Origin: Faecalimonas umbilicata
Lineage (GTDB): Bacteria; Bacillota; Clostridia; Lachnospirales; Lachnospiraceae
Length of the DNA stretch: 46,637 nt
NCBI RefSeq assembly: GCF_004346095.1
Contig: NZ_SLZV01000025.1
Location: 1 to 46,637, forward strand
Reading direction: 5' to 3'
The notes under the pieces were generated by a model that did no database searches, was not told where the DNA came from, and worked only from the letters and a program-made list of their open reading frames with translations. The position numbers and the translations under genes are program-made. Below are positions 30,094 through 37,890 of this stretch, one piece after another (the stretch's first letter is position 1; each line of letters opens with the position of its first letter).

Positions 30094-30390
30094 ATGGGTA
30101 TTTTAAAAGTGGCAGGAAAAGTGTTATTGATTCCATTGTGGTTTATCATTTCGATCATAGGTGCCGGAGTGAAGCTATTAGTACATATGGTGGCAGTCGC
30201 AAAAAAAATATTGGGATTTGGAATTATGGCGTTGTTCATTGGAACAGTAATCTGTTATCAAGACTGGCTACAGGCAGCTTTTCTGGCTTGTATGGGAGGT
30301 GTTCTGATCTTTATCTTATTTGCCGGAGAATTTATAGATACTGTAATCGACTTACTTAGAGAAAAAATATGTACATTGATTTTAGGTTAA
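30094..30390 (+). CDS. Small membrane protein of the element
   Basis: A 98-residue protein with three hydrophobic stretches (about 8-32, 36-58 and 62-82) joined by short loops with few charges; it is probably an integral membrane protein. AGGAGG precedes the ATG, 10 bp after the rep gene, so it is in the same operon. Genes like this often follow rep in clostridial ICEs. No functional motif is recognised. Confidence 0.7.
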   Translation: MGILKVAGKVLLIPLWFIISIIGAGVKLLVHMVAVAKKILGFGIMALFIGTVICYQDWLQAAFLACMGGVLIFILFAGEFIDTVIDLLREKICTLILG

Positions 30391-30437
30391 GAAAAGATGA
30401 CAGTTAAAGTAGCCTTAGTGATTTCAGATAAAAATTA

Positions 30438-30466
30438 TAGAGCCTCTCCTTCAGGGAAAGGCTCTA
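30438..30466 (-). terminator. Terminator between the rep operon and the DUF3784-like gene
   Basis: TAGAGCCT pairs with AGGCTCTA. On the minus strand the stem is followed by TAATTTTTAT, so it mainly serves the leftward gene; on the plus strand the tail is A-rich. Confidence 0.6.
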
Positions 30467-30488
30467 TAAGAAAAGTCCAAACTGGGAT

Positions 30489-30824
30489 TTATTTCAATAA
30501 ATATTTTTTAAACGCTTTGTGATTATCAAAGTGAACTTCTTTAAAAAATAAAACGAGCCAAATAATAAAAGCTGGAATGGACATATATGGTGTTAAAAAA
30601 TAAGATGATGTTGCTCCTATTAACATTATGCCAGCCCATGTAAAACATTGATTTCTTATATCACGAGAAATATGAGCTTTATCATACAATTCCTGTTCTC
30701 CTTTCGGCAACGAATTAAATCCCGAAACAAATTTAGCCGCCTTTTCTTTAAATATTGCAAATAACACTCCTATAATTATAAATGGAATAACCAACACTCC
30801 ACATAGCCAAAATCCTATATTCAT
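30489..30824 (-). CDS. DUF3784-like small membrane protein
   Basis: A 111-residue protein with a first transmembrane helix at 1-22, a conserved-looking cytoplasmic loop (FVSGFNSLPKGEQELYDK, about 32-49), a hairpin of two further helices (about 60-96) and the C-terminal HFDNHKAFKKYLLK-type tail. This layout matches DUF3784 proteins. I chose the ATG at 30824 because AAGGAGG lies about eight bases upstream. Function unknown; it is probably cargo of the element. Confidence 0.7.
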   Translation of the reverse strand: MNIGFWLCGVLVIPFIIIGVLFAIFKEKAAKFVSGFNSLPKGEQELYDKAHISRDIRNQCFTWAGIMLIGATSSYFLTPYMSIPAFIIWLVLFFKEVHFDNHKAFKKYLLK

Positions 30825-30881
30825 ACTATATTCCTCCTTCACAACTTCTGATTTGTCGTTTTTTTCAGTATATCATAATTT

Positions 30882-31598
30882 TTATCTTTCCGGTAGATAA
30901 AAGGCTTTTGTTTCTACGGAATTGTCTTCAAACTCCATTTCCACATAATAATCCCGGATGAAAATTGATCGGTAATAATCTTGTAAGGAATAGATATCAA
31001 GAGTTTTAAAATCGACCAAACACAGCGGGATTGGTTCTTTCTTTTCATTTTTATATTTCCAATATTCTAAGGAAGCAGCAACTTTATCAAGGCAACTTTG
31101 GCAGAGATGATCCGTTAGATTTCTTTTGTTCAATTTATAGTTTTCCGGTAACGTGATATCTATCTCAGCCATTCCTCTGGAAACATCTCCATGAGAGGAA
31201 TAGGTGATTTCGCCTGTGTTTCCAAAAAGCATATTTGAACTGGTCTTATTTAATATTTCATTTCCGCTTTCATCATATGCTTTTAGTTGGAAATCTAAGA
31301 CGTGCCAATCATTAAGAGAAATCAGTCCAACCGTATCAAACTTTCGATAATAGTCCATCATACTATAATCAGAACTTCCACATAAATAGCATGTAGAGAT
31401 ATCTTTCAGGCTTGATTGCAGATCGTCAAAGGTTATTTCTATCCGTTCTTTTGGGGCGTCTGCTTTCAGGGAATGTGTTAGAAAAATACCGTGATGTTGA
31501 TGGATAGCATAACCGATGAGAAAGGATACAGCTAATAGGATGGTGCACCAGAATAAATCTTTCCTGATATGATAATATTTTTTTCTTTTTTCATACAT
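30882..31598 (-). CDS. Hypothetical membrane-anchored protein with two CxxC pairs
   Basis: A 238-residue protein not recognised as a known family. A short basic N terminus and one membrane helix (about 14-31) suggest the rest faces outward. Two cysteine pairs, CYLC (70-73) and CQSC (166-169), could bind a metal jointly or form disulfides. The remainder is rich in beta strands with many tyrosines. The start follows GGAGG. It is transcribed away from the ribbon-helix-helix gene, across the repeat-rich spacer at 31627-31710. Confidence 0.55.
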   Translation of the reverse strand: MYEKRKKYYHIRKDLFWCTILLAVSFLIGYAIHQHHGIFLTHSLKADAPKERIEITFDDLQSSLKDISTCYLCGSSDYSMMDYYRKFDTVGLISLNDWHVLDFQLKAYDESGNEILNKTSSNMLFGNTGEITYSSHGDVSRGMAEIDITLPENYKLNKRNLTDHLCQSCLDKVAASLEYWKYKNEKKEPIPLCLVDFKTLDIYSLQDYYRSIFIRDYYVEMEFEDNSVETKAFYLPER

Positions 31599-31626
31599 GA
31601 TTGAATTCCTCCGTGAAAAAATATAG

Positions 31627-31710
31627 TGTACTTAAAATAAGTCCATTTAAAACATTCTACCATTATTTGTACTTAAAATGAACTTGAAATATGAACTTAA
31701 TATGTACTTA
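31627..31710. promoter_or_regulatory. Direct repeats upstream of the ribbon-helix-helix gene (candidate operator)
   Basis: TGTACTTAAAAT is repeated at 31627-31638 and 31669-31680. Variants follow as GAACTTGAAAT (31680-31690), GAACTTAATAT (31693-31703) and GTACTTATAG (31704-31713). The common half-site is (G)WACTTA. Ribbon-helix-helix proteins bind such short tandem half-sites and commonly regulate themselves. The spacer separates two divergent genes. Confidence 0.55.
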
Positions 31711-31730
31711 TAGAGATGGAGAGAATGATC

Positions 31731-31892
31731 ATGGAGAAAGAGAAGCATTTAGGATTACGGATTGATGCTGAAACGCATAAAAAACTGAAAAGCCTGGCAG
31801 AATTTGAAGGGCGTTCGATCAATGGAGAAGTGTTATATTTAATACGTCAGGCAATCATAGAATTTGAAAATAAGCATGGAGAACTGAAATAA
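31731..31892 (+). CDS. 53-residue ribbon-helix-helix (Arc/MetJ-type) DNA-binding protein
   Basis: A small protein with a beta strand (KHLGLRID, residues 5-12), helix 1 (ETHKKLKSLAEFEG) and helix 2 (SINGEVLYLIRQAIIEFENKH), the standard ribbon-helix-helix pattern; the R-S-I-N-G-E turn is characteristic of the Arc type. It should dimerise and bind the half-sites upstream of its own gene. I chose the ATG at 31731, with GGAG nine bases upstream; an ATG two codons earlier is possible. Antitoxins share this fold, but no toxin gene follows. Confidence 0.75.
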   Translation: MEKEKHLGLRIDAETHKKLKSLAEFEGRSINGEVLYLIRQAIIEFENKHGELK

Positions 31893-31921
31893 AAGAATCT
31901 TCACATATGGATACAAGAAAA

Positions 31922-31946
31922 GCCCGTTCGGTTGTATGGAACGGGC
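31922..31946. terminator. Bidirectional terminator between the RHH gene and immA
   Basis: GCCCGTTC pairs with GAACGGGC. T-rich sequence lies on both sides (AAATTTTATTT to the right; TTTTCTTG on the minus strand), so it serves both convergent genes. Confidence 0.8.
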
Positions 31947-31951
31947 AAATT

Positions 31952-32467
31952 TTATTTAGCCAGGAAATTGCTCTGTATTTCCAGTGGCATATTGTAGTTC
32001 TGACCACGCTTGATCAGACTGTATAACTTGAAGCTCATGAGTTCCGGACTGGAGTTTAAGCAGCTACAGAGCCCGAAATAGTTCAGATCTTCGTTCTTTG
32101 ACAGGTCTGCGATTTCTTTATCATCCAGGATAAGATCTGCAGCGAAAAGGTTCGCTTCGTATTCCGTATTATCCCTCATGTTATATAAGACATCATCTTT
32201 CATCGGCGCCATTTTGAGCTGAGAACGATGCAGAATAATGTGACCGAGTTCGTGGGCGGCAACAATCTTTTTCTCTTCCTCAGAGAGAAAACTGCTTACC
32301 ATAACATAAATGGTCTGGCAGCTCAGGAAACAGTATCCTTTTAATTTTTCGTAGCGGTCTGTTTCTCCAACGATCACATTCATTTCTTCCAGTATTTCAA
32401 AAGGATCCCTGGTCTTGAACTTTTTTACAAGTTTTTCTACTTTGTTGTAAATATATGAATTCCCCAA
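31952..32467 (-). CDS. ImmA/IrrE-type metallo-endopeptidase
   Basis: A 171-residue zinc protease-like protein: AHELGHIILH (residues 71-80) holds the HExxH zinc motif, and EYEANLFAADLIL (102-114) supplies the likely third ligand. In ICEBs1 the relative ImmA cleaves the repressor ImmR to turn on excision. The start is uncertain: I prefer the TTG at 32467 (AGGTGAT upstream) over the GTG at 32476, which overlaps its own ribosome site. The presumed partner xre gene lies upstream but is now separated by an IS21 insertion, which may reduce immA expression. Confidence 0.82.
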   Translation of the reverse strand: MGNSYIYNKVEKLVKKFKTRDPFEILEEMNVIVGETDRYEKLKGYCFLSCQTIYVMVSSFLSEEEKKIVAAHELGHIILHRSQLKMAPMKDDVLYNMRDNTEYEANLFAADLILDDKEIADLSKNEDLNYFGLCSCLNSSPELMSFKLYSLIKRGQNYNMPLEIQSNFLAK

Positions 32468-32593
32468 ATATATCACCTCGTGTATGAATCAAACAGAAGC
32501 GGGTAATGTTACTTCTGACAATAAAACTATATCCTTGTAAATGTCAATATAAAAATGCTCAAAAAGTGGAAAATAAAAATGTACATTTTCCAA

Positions 32594-33358
32594 CTATTCT
32601 TCCTCGGATTGTGTTTCCAAAAAGGCTCGCTTTTCCCTAAGACGATATGACGGTCCTTTTATAGATATTATCTGAGAATGGTGTAACAACCTGTCTAATA
32701 CTGCATTTGCCAAAGTTGGAGATCCAAAGATTTCTCCCCATCGTGAAAATGGAGTATTCGTTGTAATGATGGTGCAGTTTCTTTCGTAACGTTTTGCTAT
32801 TAGCTGAAAGAAAAGATTTGCAGAATCTGAATCAATAGGCATATAGCCTATCTCATCGATAATAAGCACTTTATATTTGGCAAAGTGTTTTAATCTTGAT
32901 TCCAGACGGTTTTCAAGTAATGCCTTCTTTAATTGAGTAATCAGTGACTCAAAAGGAATAAAATATGTAGAGACCCTTGACCTTGCACAAGTGATTCCAA
33001 TTGAAGTTGCTAGATGAGTCTTACCAACTCCGCTGGAACCGACAAAAAGGATATTTTCCTTTTTGTCTGTAAATCCCAGATTATTTAATTCGAGTAGCTG
33101 TTTCTTATTTATACTAGGCTGAAACGAGAAGTCGAATTCATCCATTGTTTTTATAAATGGAAAAGCTGCAGTCTTAACGCATGCATTTTCAGCACGTAAT
33201 TGATTATTCTGTTGCTCTGCTTCAATTAGTTCTTCCAACGCTTGGCTGAAAGATTTTTCGCCTTTGTTTACTAAATCAATATAGAAATCTAGATGCTCCT
33301 GCATTTTATGCATTCCCAAATCTGAAAGTCCATTGATAAGTTTTGTATATGTAGCCAT
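32594..33358 (-). CDS. istB: IS21-family transposition helper ATPase IstB
   Basis: A 254-residue AAA+ ATPase of the DnaC/IstB type that helps IstA choose and open target DNA. Walker A is GSSGVGKT (107-114); Walker B is in KVLIIDEIGYM (about 169-179). It is encoded 11 bp after istA, near the left inverted repeat. Length is standard, and no disruption is visible. Confidence 0.93.
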   Translation of the reverse strand: MATYTKLINGLSDLGMHKMQEHLDFYIDLVNKGEKSFSQALEELIEAEQQNNQLRAENACVKTAAFPFIKTMDEFDFSFQPSINKKQLLELNNLGFTDKKENILFVGSSGVGKTHLATSIGITCARSRVSTYFIPFESLITQLKKALLENRLESRLKHFAKYKVLIIDEIGYMPIDSDSANLFFQLIAKRYERNCTIITTNTPFSRWGEIFGSPTLANAVLDRLLHHSQIISIKGPSYRLREKRAFLETQSEEE

Positions 33359-33369
33359 TACATTCCTTC

Positions 33370-34572
33370 CTACAGGAATTGATCCATTAACTGCAGATTA
33401 GCTTGCGCTATTTCTGCAACAGTATCCTTATCTTTTACATAGTGTGAGAGAAGGTTTGTGTAATGCTCTTTTTGATAATTCAATTTTTTGTTAGATAATT
33501 CGTGTCTGGCAATAAGTTCCGTACTAAAATATATTTCCAGAGTATTCAATTTCACTCGCAAATTTACGGGTTTTCCGATATACTCTAATGGAACGGAATA
33601 CTTGTTGTTCATATACGATATCATAGAATCTTTTCGAACTGTGGTTTGGCGATCGTGGCTCAGATAAGACTCTATTACTTTGGAATTCGGAAGTGACTGC
33701 AGGTATTCCTTTTCTTTTTGAAACAAAAGAAGTGGTGGAACACCGGTTTCTTGACATACATAGGTATTTACTTTTTTATTCACCTTTTGAAGAATTGCAA
33801 TCAGTTCTTCTTCTGTATCAAACTCTCCCTCATATGCTAGAACCCAAGAAATAAACTTATTTATTACTTCAACTTTCCCTTTGGTAAAAGCATGTCTGGG
33901 TTTACAGAGCTTAATCTTGAAATTAAAGTCTTTGGCGAAAGCACGCATCTTATCATTAATGTGACGCTGCTTTCCTTTTAAATCTACAACGGACGCCATG
34001 TTATCGAATAAGATTTCTTTGGGCACTCCACCTGTTGCTTGAAATGAAGCTATCAGACAGTCAAAAACATCCTGTCTTGTTTTATAAAGTTTGTAAGTAA
34101 AGTGGCAGTATCTAGAATGCCCCAGTTTATAATCAAACACCTGAAAGGTGAAGATTTCGCCATAACGATTGGCAATTGATACATCTTCTTTCCAGTCTAC
34201 TTGAGCCTGGATTCCAGGAGCAGTTTCAAATCTTGGATGACCTTTTTCGGTCTTGGATATATTGATTCCTTTCCTTTTGATGTATTTATTGAAGTTGGAA
34301 TAGCCTCCAATGTTAGGATCTACTTCCGTAAGTATGAATTCATAAACAGCTTTTACGGTAATACCTTTTATGGAAAGCTTATTACGTATAAGAGTTTCGT
34401 GTTCATCCAGTTTACTTGTTTTATTGTGAGTAGCCGGTTTGCCAGAGTATCCGTCATAATACTTTTTGACAGTCCTACGATCTACATCATATATTCGAGC
34501 AAGCTCAGAAAAATTCGGCTTGGATTCGTTCATTTTTAAGATGTTAAGTTGAGTGATTAATGCTGCATCCAT
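33370..34572 (-). CDS. istA: IS21-family transposase IstA
   Basis: A 400-residue DDE transposase. An N-terminal helix-turn-helix (about 18-37, FSELARIYDVDRRTVKKY) is followed by an RNase H-fold core with likely catalytic residues D126 (QVDWKE), D190 (ILFDNM) and E235 (KGKVEVINK). I chose the ATG at 34572, preceded by GGAGG; a longer frame to 34608 starts inside the terminal repeat region. The element looks intact and may still move. Confidence 0.93.
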   Translation of the reverse strand: MDAALITQLNILKMNESKPNFSELARIYDVDRRTVKKYYDGYSGKPATHNKTSKLDEHETLIRNKLSIKGITVKAVYEFILTEVDPNIGGYSNFNKYIKRKGINISKTEKGHPRFETAPGIQAQVDWKEDVSIANRYGEIFTFQVFDYKLGHSRYCHFTYKLYKTRQDVFDCLIASFQATGGVPKEILFDNMASVVDLKGKQRHINDKMRAFAKDFNFKIKLCKPRHAFTKGKVEVINKFISWVLAYEGEFDTEEELIAILQKVNKKVNTYVCQETGVPPLLLFQKEKEYLQSLPNSKVIESYLSHDRQTTVRKDSMISYMNNKYSVPLEYIGKPVNLRVKLNTLEIYFSTELIARHELSNKKLNYQKEHYTNLLSHYVKDKDTVAEIAQANLQLMDQFL

Positions 34573-34694
34573 GTGAAAATACCTCCATGGATACGTTAAC
34601 ATAATCAACTGGATTGTACATTTTTATATTCCATTAAATGTACAATTTTATAGTATCATTTACAATCCTATAGGCTGTCCAATAATCACCCCAT

Positions 34695-35105
34695 CTATTT
34701 GGCATCTAAATATTTCTTTGGTGTAAATTTCTTTGCACGTCTCTTGGAATCCAGATATAAAGACTGGATCTCATCCATAAAGGCTGTTTTGTCTTCATCA
34801 GAAAGTTCCCCGCCGGCGAACATTGCAGCGGCCTGTTCTAAGATCTGCTGAGCCTGTTTTGCTCCACGGTTTCCAAATTGTTCAGATGCTTCTGTGATAA
34901 AAGCCTCTTCTTCTGTCATGAGATAGGAGATATCGCAGCTTAAAATGTCTGCAAGTTTCTGATAAAGGTCATGTTTCTTTGGATAACGGCCTTCAATTTC
35001 CCATCCCCGAACAGTCCGAAGGGAGACACCGACAGCATCGGCTAATTGGGTTTGGTTGAGTCCTTTGTTCTTTCTTAAATTTTTCACTTTTTCACCGAAT
35101 GTCAT
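34695..35105 (-). CDS. XRE-family transcriptional regulator (ImmR-like)
   Basis: A 136-residue repressor with an N-terminal helix-turn-helix (GEKVKNLRKNKGLNQTQLADAVGVSLRTVRGWE, about 4-36; shown in parts LNQTQLADAVGVSLRTVRGWE) and a C-terminal helical tail. It is most likely the repressor partner of the ImmA protease. Repeated TTGCCT/AGGCAA sites lie upstream, between it and the polymerase gene. Its promoter is on the minus strand at 35264-35292. Confidence 0.85.
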   Translation of the reverse strand: MTFGEKVKNLRKNKGLNQTQLADAVGVSLRTVRGWEIEGRYPKKHDLYQKLADILSCDISYLMTEEEAFITEASEQFGNRGAKQAQQILEQAAAMFAGGELSDEDKTAFMDEIQSLYLDSKRRAKKFTPKKYLDAK

Positions 35106-35200
35106 AAAAATACCTACTTTCTAATTGGCGTTTCAGGATCTTTATGTATGATGCTGAAACGGGATAGGAAATAAATTTCCCATAATCAACAAGTTGCCTC

Positions 35201-35229
35201 TTGACAAGAGGCGAATGATTGCCTATAAT
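35201..35229 (+). promoter_or_regulatory. Rightward consensus promoter for the Y-polymerase operon
   Basis: TTGACA (35201-35206) and TATAAT (35224-35229) with 17-bp spacing are a perfect sigma-A promoter, covered by the operator palindrome at 35196-35212. Strong if not repressed. Confidence 0.85.
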
Positions 35230-35263
35230 GTGAATCACAACAGAAAGGCAACTACTTGCCTAT

Positions 35264-35292
35264 AATATAAATGATATTTCCTTTCTTGTCAA
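35264..35292 (-). promoter_or_regulatory. Leftward promoter for xre
   Basis: On the minus strand TTGACA (complement of 35287-35292) and TATATT (complement of 35264-35269) have 17-bp spacing. It points at the rightward promoter; the two predicted starts (about 35257 and 35236) are only 21 bp apart, so the transcripts run through each other's promoter. Confidence 0.7.
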
Positions 35293-35410
35293 TGGATTTA
35301 CTGAAAATTGCCTGTTTTGGCACGATTTCTAACGTGTGAAAAAGAGTTGGGATGAAATCTGATTGCTTATGGGAAAGAGAAAGATAGGCAACTTATGGGA
35401 GGTGATTGAT

Positions 35411-36682
35411 TTGAAACAGAAGGAAACATTTCTCTGTATTGATCTGAAATCTTTTTATGCTTCTGTTGAGTGTGTGGAAAGAGGACTGGATCCGTTTACT
35501 ACCAATCTGGTTGTTGCAGATCCGGACCGATCGGTATCCACCATTTGCCTTGCTATCACGCCGGCTATGAAAAAGCTGGGGATCCGTAACCGTTGCAGGA
35601 TCCATGAGATACCGGATCATATCGAATATATTGTGGCAAAACCGAGGATGCAGCTCTATATGGAGTATTCGGCAAGGATATACGGGATTTATTTAAACTA
35701 TGTGGCAAAAGAAGATATCCATGTTTACAGTGTGGATGAGTGCTTTATGGATGTCACAAGATACCTTTCCCTGTATCACCTTACAGAGAAAGAAATGGCA
35801 CAAAAACTGATGGATGCGGTCATGGAAGAAACCGGAATTACAGCAACAGCAGGAATTGGAACTAACCTGTATCTTGCAAAGATCGCAATGGATATTGTGG
35901 CAAAACATATAGAGGATCATATCGGAATGCTGGATGAGATCTCTTACCGGGAACAGTTATGGGGACATAAACCATTGAGTGATTTCTGGCGCATTGGTTC
36001 CAGAACAGAGAGAAAATTAGCCGGATATGGAATCCAAACGATGGGAGATATCGCACTTGCCTCTATCCAGTCGGAAGACTGGCTGTATAAAATGTTTGGG
36101 ATCGATGCAGAACTATTGATCGATCATGCCTGGGGCTGTGAGTCCTGTAAAATGAGTGATATCAAAAATTATCATACAGAAGAGCATAGTCTTTCTAATG
36201 GACAGGTATTGATGAGAAATTACACATTTGAAGAAGCTGCTGTTGTTGTAAGAGAAATGACAGATGTACTGGTTCTGGATCTGGTGGAAAAGGGACTGGT
36301 AACGAATTCTGTAACCTTGTGGATCACTTACGATCATCGTTTTGAAAGGGAGCCATCGAAAGGAACCGTAAGGTTTCCGGATCGTACCAATCGTTCCAAG
36401 GAAATGATCGATACAGTAGAAGCGCTTTATCGAAAGATCGCAGATCCACATACCGGGATCAGACGGATAGAGATCATTGCAAATAAGATAACACCGGAAG
36501 GCTATCAGCAATATACTCTTTTCCAGGATTCCATAAAAGCAGAAAAGGAAAGACATCTGCAGGAAGCAGTATTACAGGTGAAAAAGCGTTATGGAAAAAA
36601 TGCGATCATGCGGGGATCCAATCTGTTGGAATGTTCTACCTATCGGGAAAGAAATAATCAGGTTGGGGGACATCGTGCGTAG
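35411..36682 (+). CDS. Y-family DNA polymerase (UmuC/ImpB-type)
   Basis: A 423-residue translesion polymerase. The catalytic acidic residues are D11 (CIDLKSFYASVE) and D109/E110 (YSVDECFMD). The little-finger region ends in a helical tail. I chose the TTG at 35411, which has GGGAGGTGA just upstream; an ATG at 35363 lacks a ribosome site. It is followed directly by a YolD gene, a pair frequent on Firmicutes plasmids and ICEs and often damage-induced. It may help the element survive damage caused by mating or repair. No beta-clamp motif was assigned with certainty. Confidence 0.9.
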   Translation: MKQKETFLCIDLKSFYASVECVERGLDPFTTNLVVADPDRSVSTICLAITPAMKKLGIRNRCRIHEIPDHIEYIVAKPRMQLYMEYSARIYGIYLNYVAKEDIHVYSVDECFMDVTRYLSLYHLTEKEMAQKLMDAVMEETGITATAGIGTNLYLAKIAMDIVAKHIEDHIGMLDEISYREQLWGHKPLSDFWRIGSRTERKLAGYGIQTMGDIALASIQSEDWLYKMFGIDAELLIDHAWGCESCKMSDIKNYHTEEHSLSNGQVLMRNYTFEEAAVVVREMTDVLVLDLVEKGLVTNSVTLWITYDHRFEREPSKGTVRFPDRTNRSKEMIDTVEALYRKIADPHTGIRRIEIIANKITPEGYQQYTLFQDSIKAEKERHLQEAVLQVKKRYGKNAIMRGSNLLECSTYRERNNQVGGHRA

Positions 36683-36693
36683 GAGGTGAAAGT

Positions 36694-37110
36694 ATGCTGG
36701 CAAAGGCTTATCAGAAATATTTATATATTCCGAGACCGGTTTCCAAAAGATATCCTATGGATGTGCAGCACAGAGCGAAGCAATTTGCCCCTTTTGCAGC
36801 ACTTCGTGGATTTGAAGAGATCGTACGGAAACAGGAAATACTTTATGAACAAAGGAAGATGTTATCCGAAGAACAAAAATGTGGATTGGATAGGAAGCTA
36901 CAGATGGTTTCTGTTGGAATGAAGATACAGGCAACCTATTTTAAAGAAAGCCGGGAAATGAAACCGGCAGGCCAGTATCATACGATTTGCGGAACCGTTG
37001 AATTTTTTGATCCATCCATTCATTTACGGATTGATGATACGATTATTTTGATCCCGGATCTTTGTGAGTTATCCGGAGATATATTTGAAGAATTGGAATT
37101 ACCTTGTTAA
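36694..37110 (+). CDS. YolD-like family protein
   Basis: A 138-residue protein of the YolD type, found beside Y-family polymerases and proposed to act like UmuD. Landmarks are RAKQFAPFAALRGFEE (about 27-42), a charged helical stretch and a C-terminal beta part with GQYHTICGTVEFFDP. AGGAGG precedes the ATG, 11 bp after the polymerase gene. No protease motif is visible, so it is not a LexA-type UmuD. Confidence 0.85.
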   Translation: MLAKAYQKYLYIPRPVSKRYPMDVQHRAKQFAPFAALRGFEEIVRKQEILYEQRKMLSEEQKCGLDRKLQMVSVGMKIQATYFKESREMKPAGQYHTICGTVEFFDPSIHLRIDDTIILIPDLCELSGDIFEELELPC

Positions 37111-37116
37111 ATACAA

Positions 37117-37256
37117 TCGGCAGAAATTCTTAGTATCCTGGGTGAGTGGGAATCCGGAGAGAATAAGGATGGATGCGCCAGATCAACAAAGCAGGTCTGG
37201 GATTTGATGATCATGCTGTTCGTGCAGCTTTGGCACTTACGGAATGGACAACATGA
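37117..37256 (+). pseudogene. Frameshifted remnant of an unrecognised gene
   Basis: Downstream of YolD one frame reads AEILSILGEWESGENK (from about 37120) and a second frame continues GWMRQINKAGLGFDDHAV and ends at 37254-37256 with a stop after LALTEWTT. The two together look like one protein tail broken by a frameshift. No start codon or ribosome site is visible. Low certainty; it may be only chance coding-like sequence. Confidence 0.3.
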
Positions 37257-37339
37257 TGCTCATAAGGCGGATTTGATTTCCCTTTGATCCGTTGAGTAAT
37301 AAAATGGAATTTTTTATTATTGCTTAAAGGAGGAAGCCT

Positions 37340-37576
37340 ATGGGATCAGATGCTATCAGATGGCATGTACATTGCTCTGTATGCGGAGCATTTATTGAAA
37401 AAAGCGCACATTGCGATTCAGAAGTAGAGTGCAAGAAATGTAGAAGTACTTTGGAGATTTTAGTAAAAGATGATATTGTTTCAGTACGGCCTTTGCACAT
37501 CAAAGACGAAAAACTGAAAGAAAGAATGCGGGTATATTCTCAAAAAGTGATGAATTCCCGAAAGGAAACTAAATAA
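37340..37576 (+). CDS. Small zinc-ribbon-like protein
   Basis: A 78-residue protein with CSVC (residues 12-15) and CKKC (31-34) joined by a short loop, a likely zinc ribbon, then a basic helical tail. AAAGGAGG precedes the ATG. It is probably a regulatory or nucleic-acid-binding cargo protein. No named family is recognised. Confidence 0.65.
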   Translation: MGSDAIRWHVHCSVCGAFIEKSAHCDSEVECKKCRSTLEILVKDDIVSVRPLHIKDEKLKERMRVYSQKVMNSRKETK

Positions 37577-37680
37577 AATGAGCTATTAGGATAAGCGGCG
37601 GATTTGGCTAGAACCATCAAGGCTGCACCTGATAGCAAGAGTTTGTCAAGGAGCTGAACCTGACTGGAATCATGAAGAGC

Positions 37681-37760
37681 CCGGCAAAACATTTGCAGAT
37701 ACAATGCAGGATGATATTTCATTCTGTGTCTGTGGAAGCATTTGTTTTGCCGGCTTTTTT
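37681..37760 (+). terminator. Terminator with an 11-bp stem and 51-base loop
   Basis: CCGGCAAAACA (37681-37691) pairs with TGTTTTGCCGG (37743-37753) and is followed by six T. It ends the polymerase/YolD/zinc-ribbon unit. The loop is unusually long. The neighbouring 37577-37680 holds no recognisable gene. Confidence 0.65.
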
Positions 37761-37785
37761 GTTTTCTCAAAAATTTAAAAAAAGT

Positions 37786-37820
37786 TGAGTTTTTAACCTG
37801 TAAAACAGGGCTTTTTCCTT
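37786..37820 (+). repeat. CCTGTAAAACAGG element, copy 1 (upstream of the sigma-like gene)
   Basis: The hairpin CCTGTAAAACAGG is followed by GCTTTTTCCTTTCTATATAT. A near-copy lies after the sigma-like gene at about 38668. Both are preceded by AAATTTAAAAA. The hairpin plus T-run could be a terminator or attenuator. Confidence 0.5.
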
Positions 37821-37890
37821 TCTATATATAGAGTGCAAAGTTTCAGTTGTAAAAATCAGAGATACTACGGAATTTTGTATGATATAGCGA

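Larger units (their letters stand above)
32536..34664 (-). mobile_element. IS21-family insertion sequence (2129 bp) with 5-bp target duplication
   Basis: The ends carry inverted repeats beginning TGTAAATG, each with further repeats containing AAAATGTACA inside. The flanks are ATCCT at 32531-32535 and ATCCT at 34665-34669, a 5-bp target duplication. Inside are istA and istB on the minus strand, both intact. The insertion splits the intergenic region between xre and immA; without it the two genes would be about 85 bp apart. Confidence 0.92.
35194..35391. promoter_or_regulatory. Operator cluster of TTGCCT/AGGCAA hexamers
   Basis: Copies are at 35194-35199, 35219-35224, 35256-35261 and 35308-35313 (plus), and 35246-35251 and 35386-35391 (minus). 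A perfect 17-bp palindrome GCCTCTTGACAAGAGGC at 35196-35212 covers the -35 of the rightward promoter. Two sites read TTGCCTATAAT and overlap -10 boxes. The likely binder is the neighbouring XRE repressor. Confidence 0.65.

Noticed and set aside
31731-31892. Toxin-antitoxin system with the RHH protein as antitoxin
   Set aside because: No toxin gene lies next to it on the same strand; the next gene is convergent immA. It is better described as a lone regulator.
36686-36922. 78-codon frame overlapping the YolD gene start
   Set aside because: It lies in another frame of YolD, which has the proper ribosome site and family similarity.
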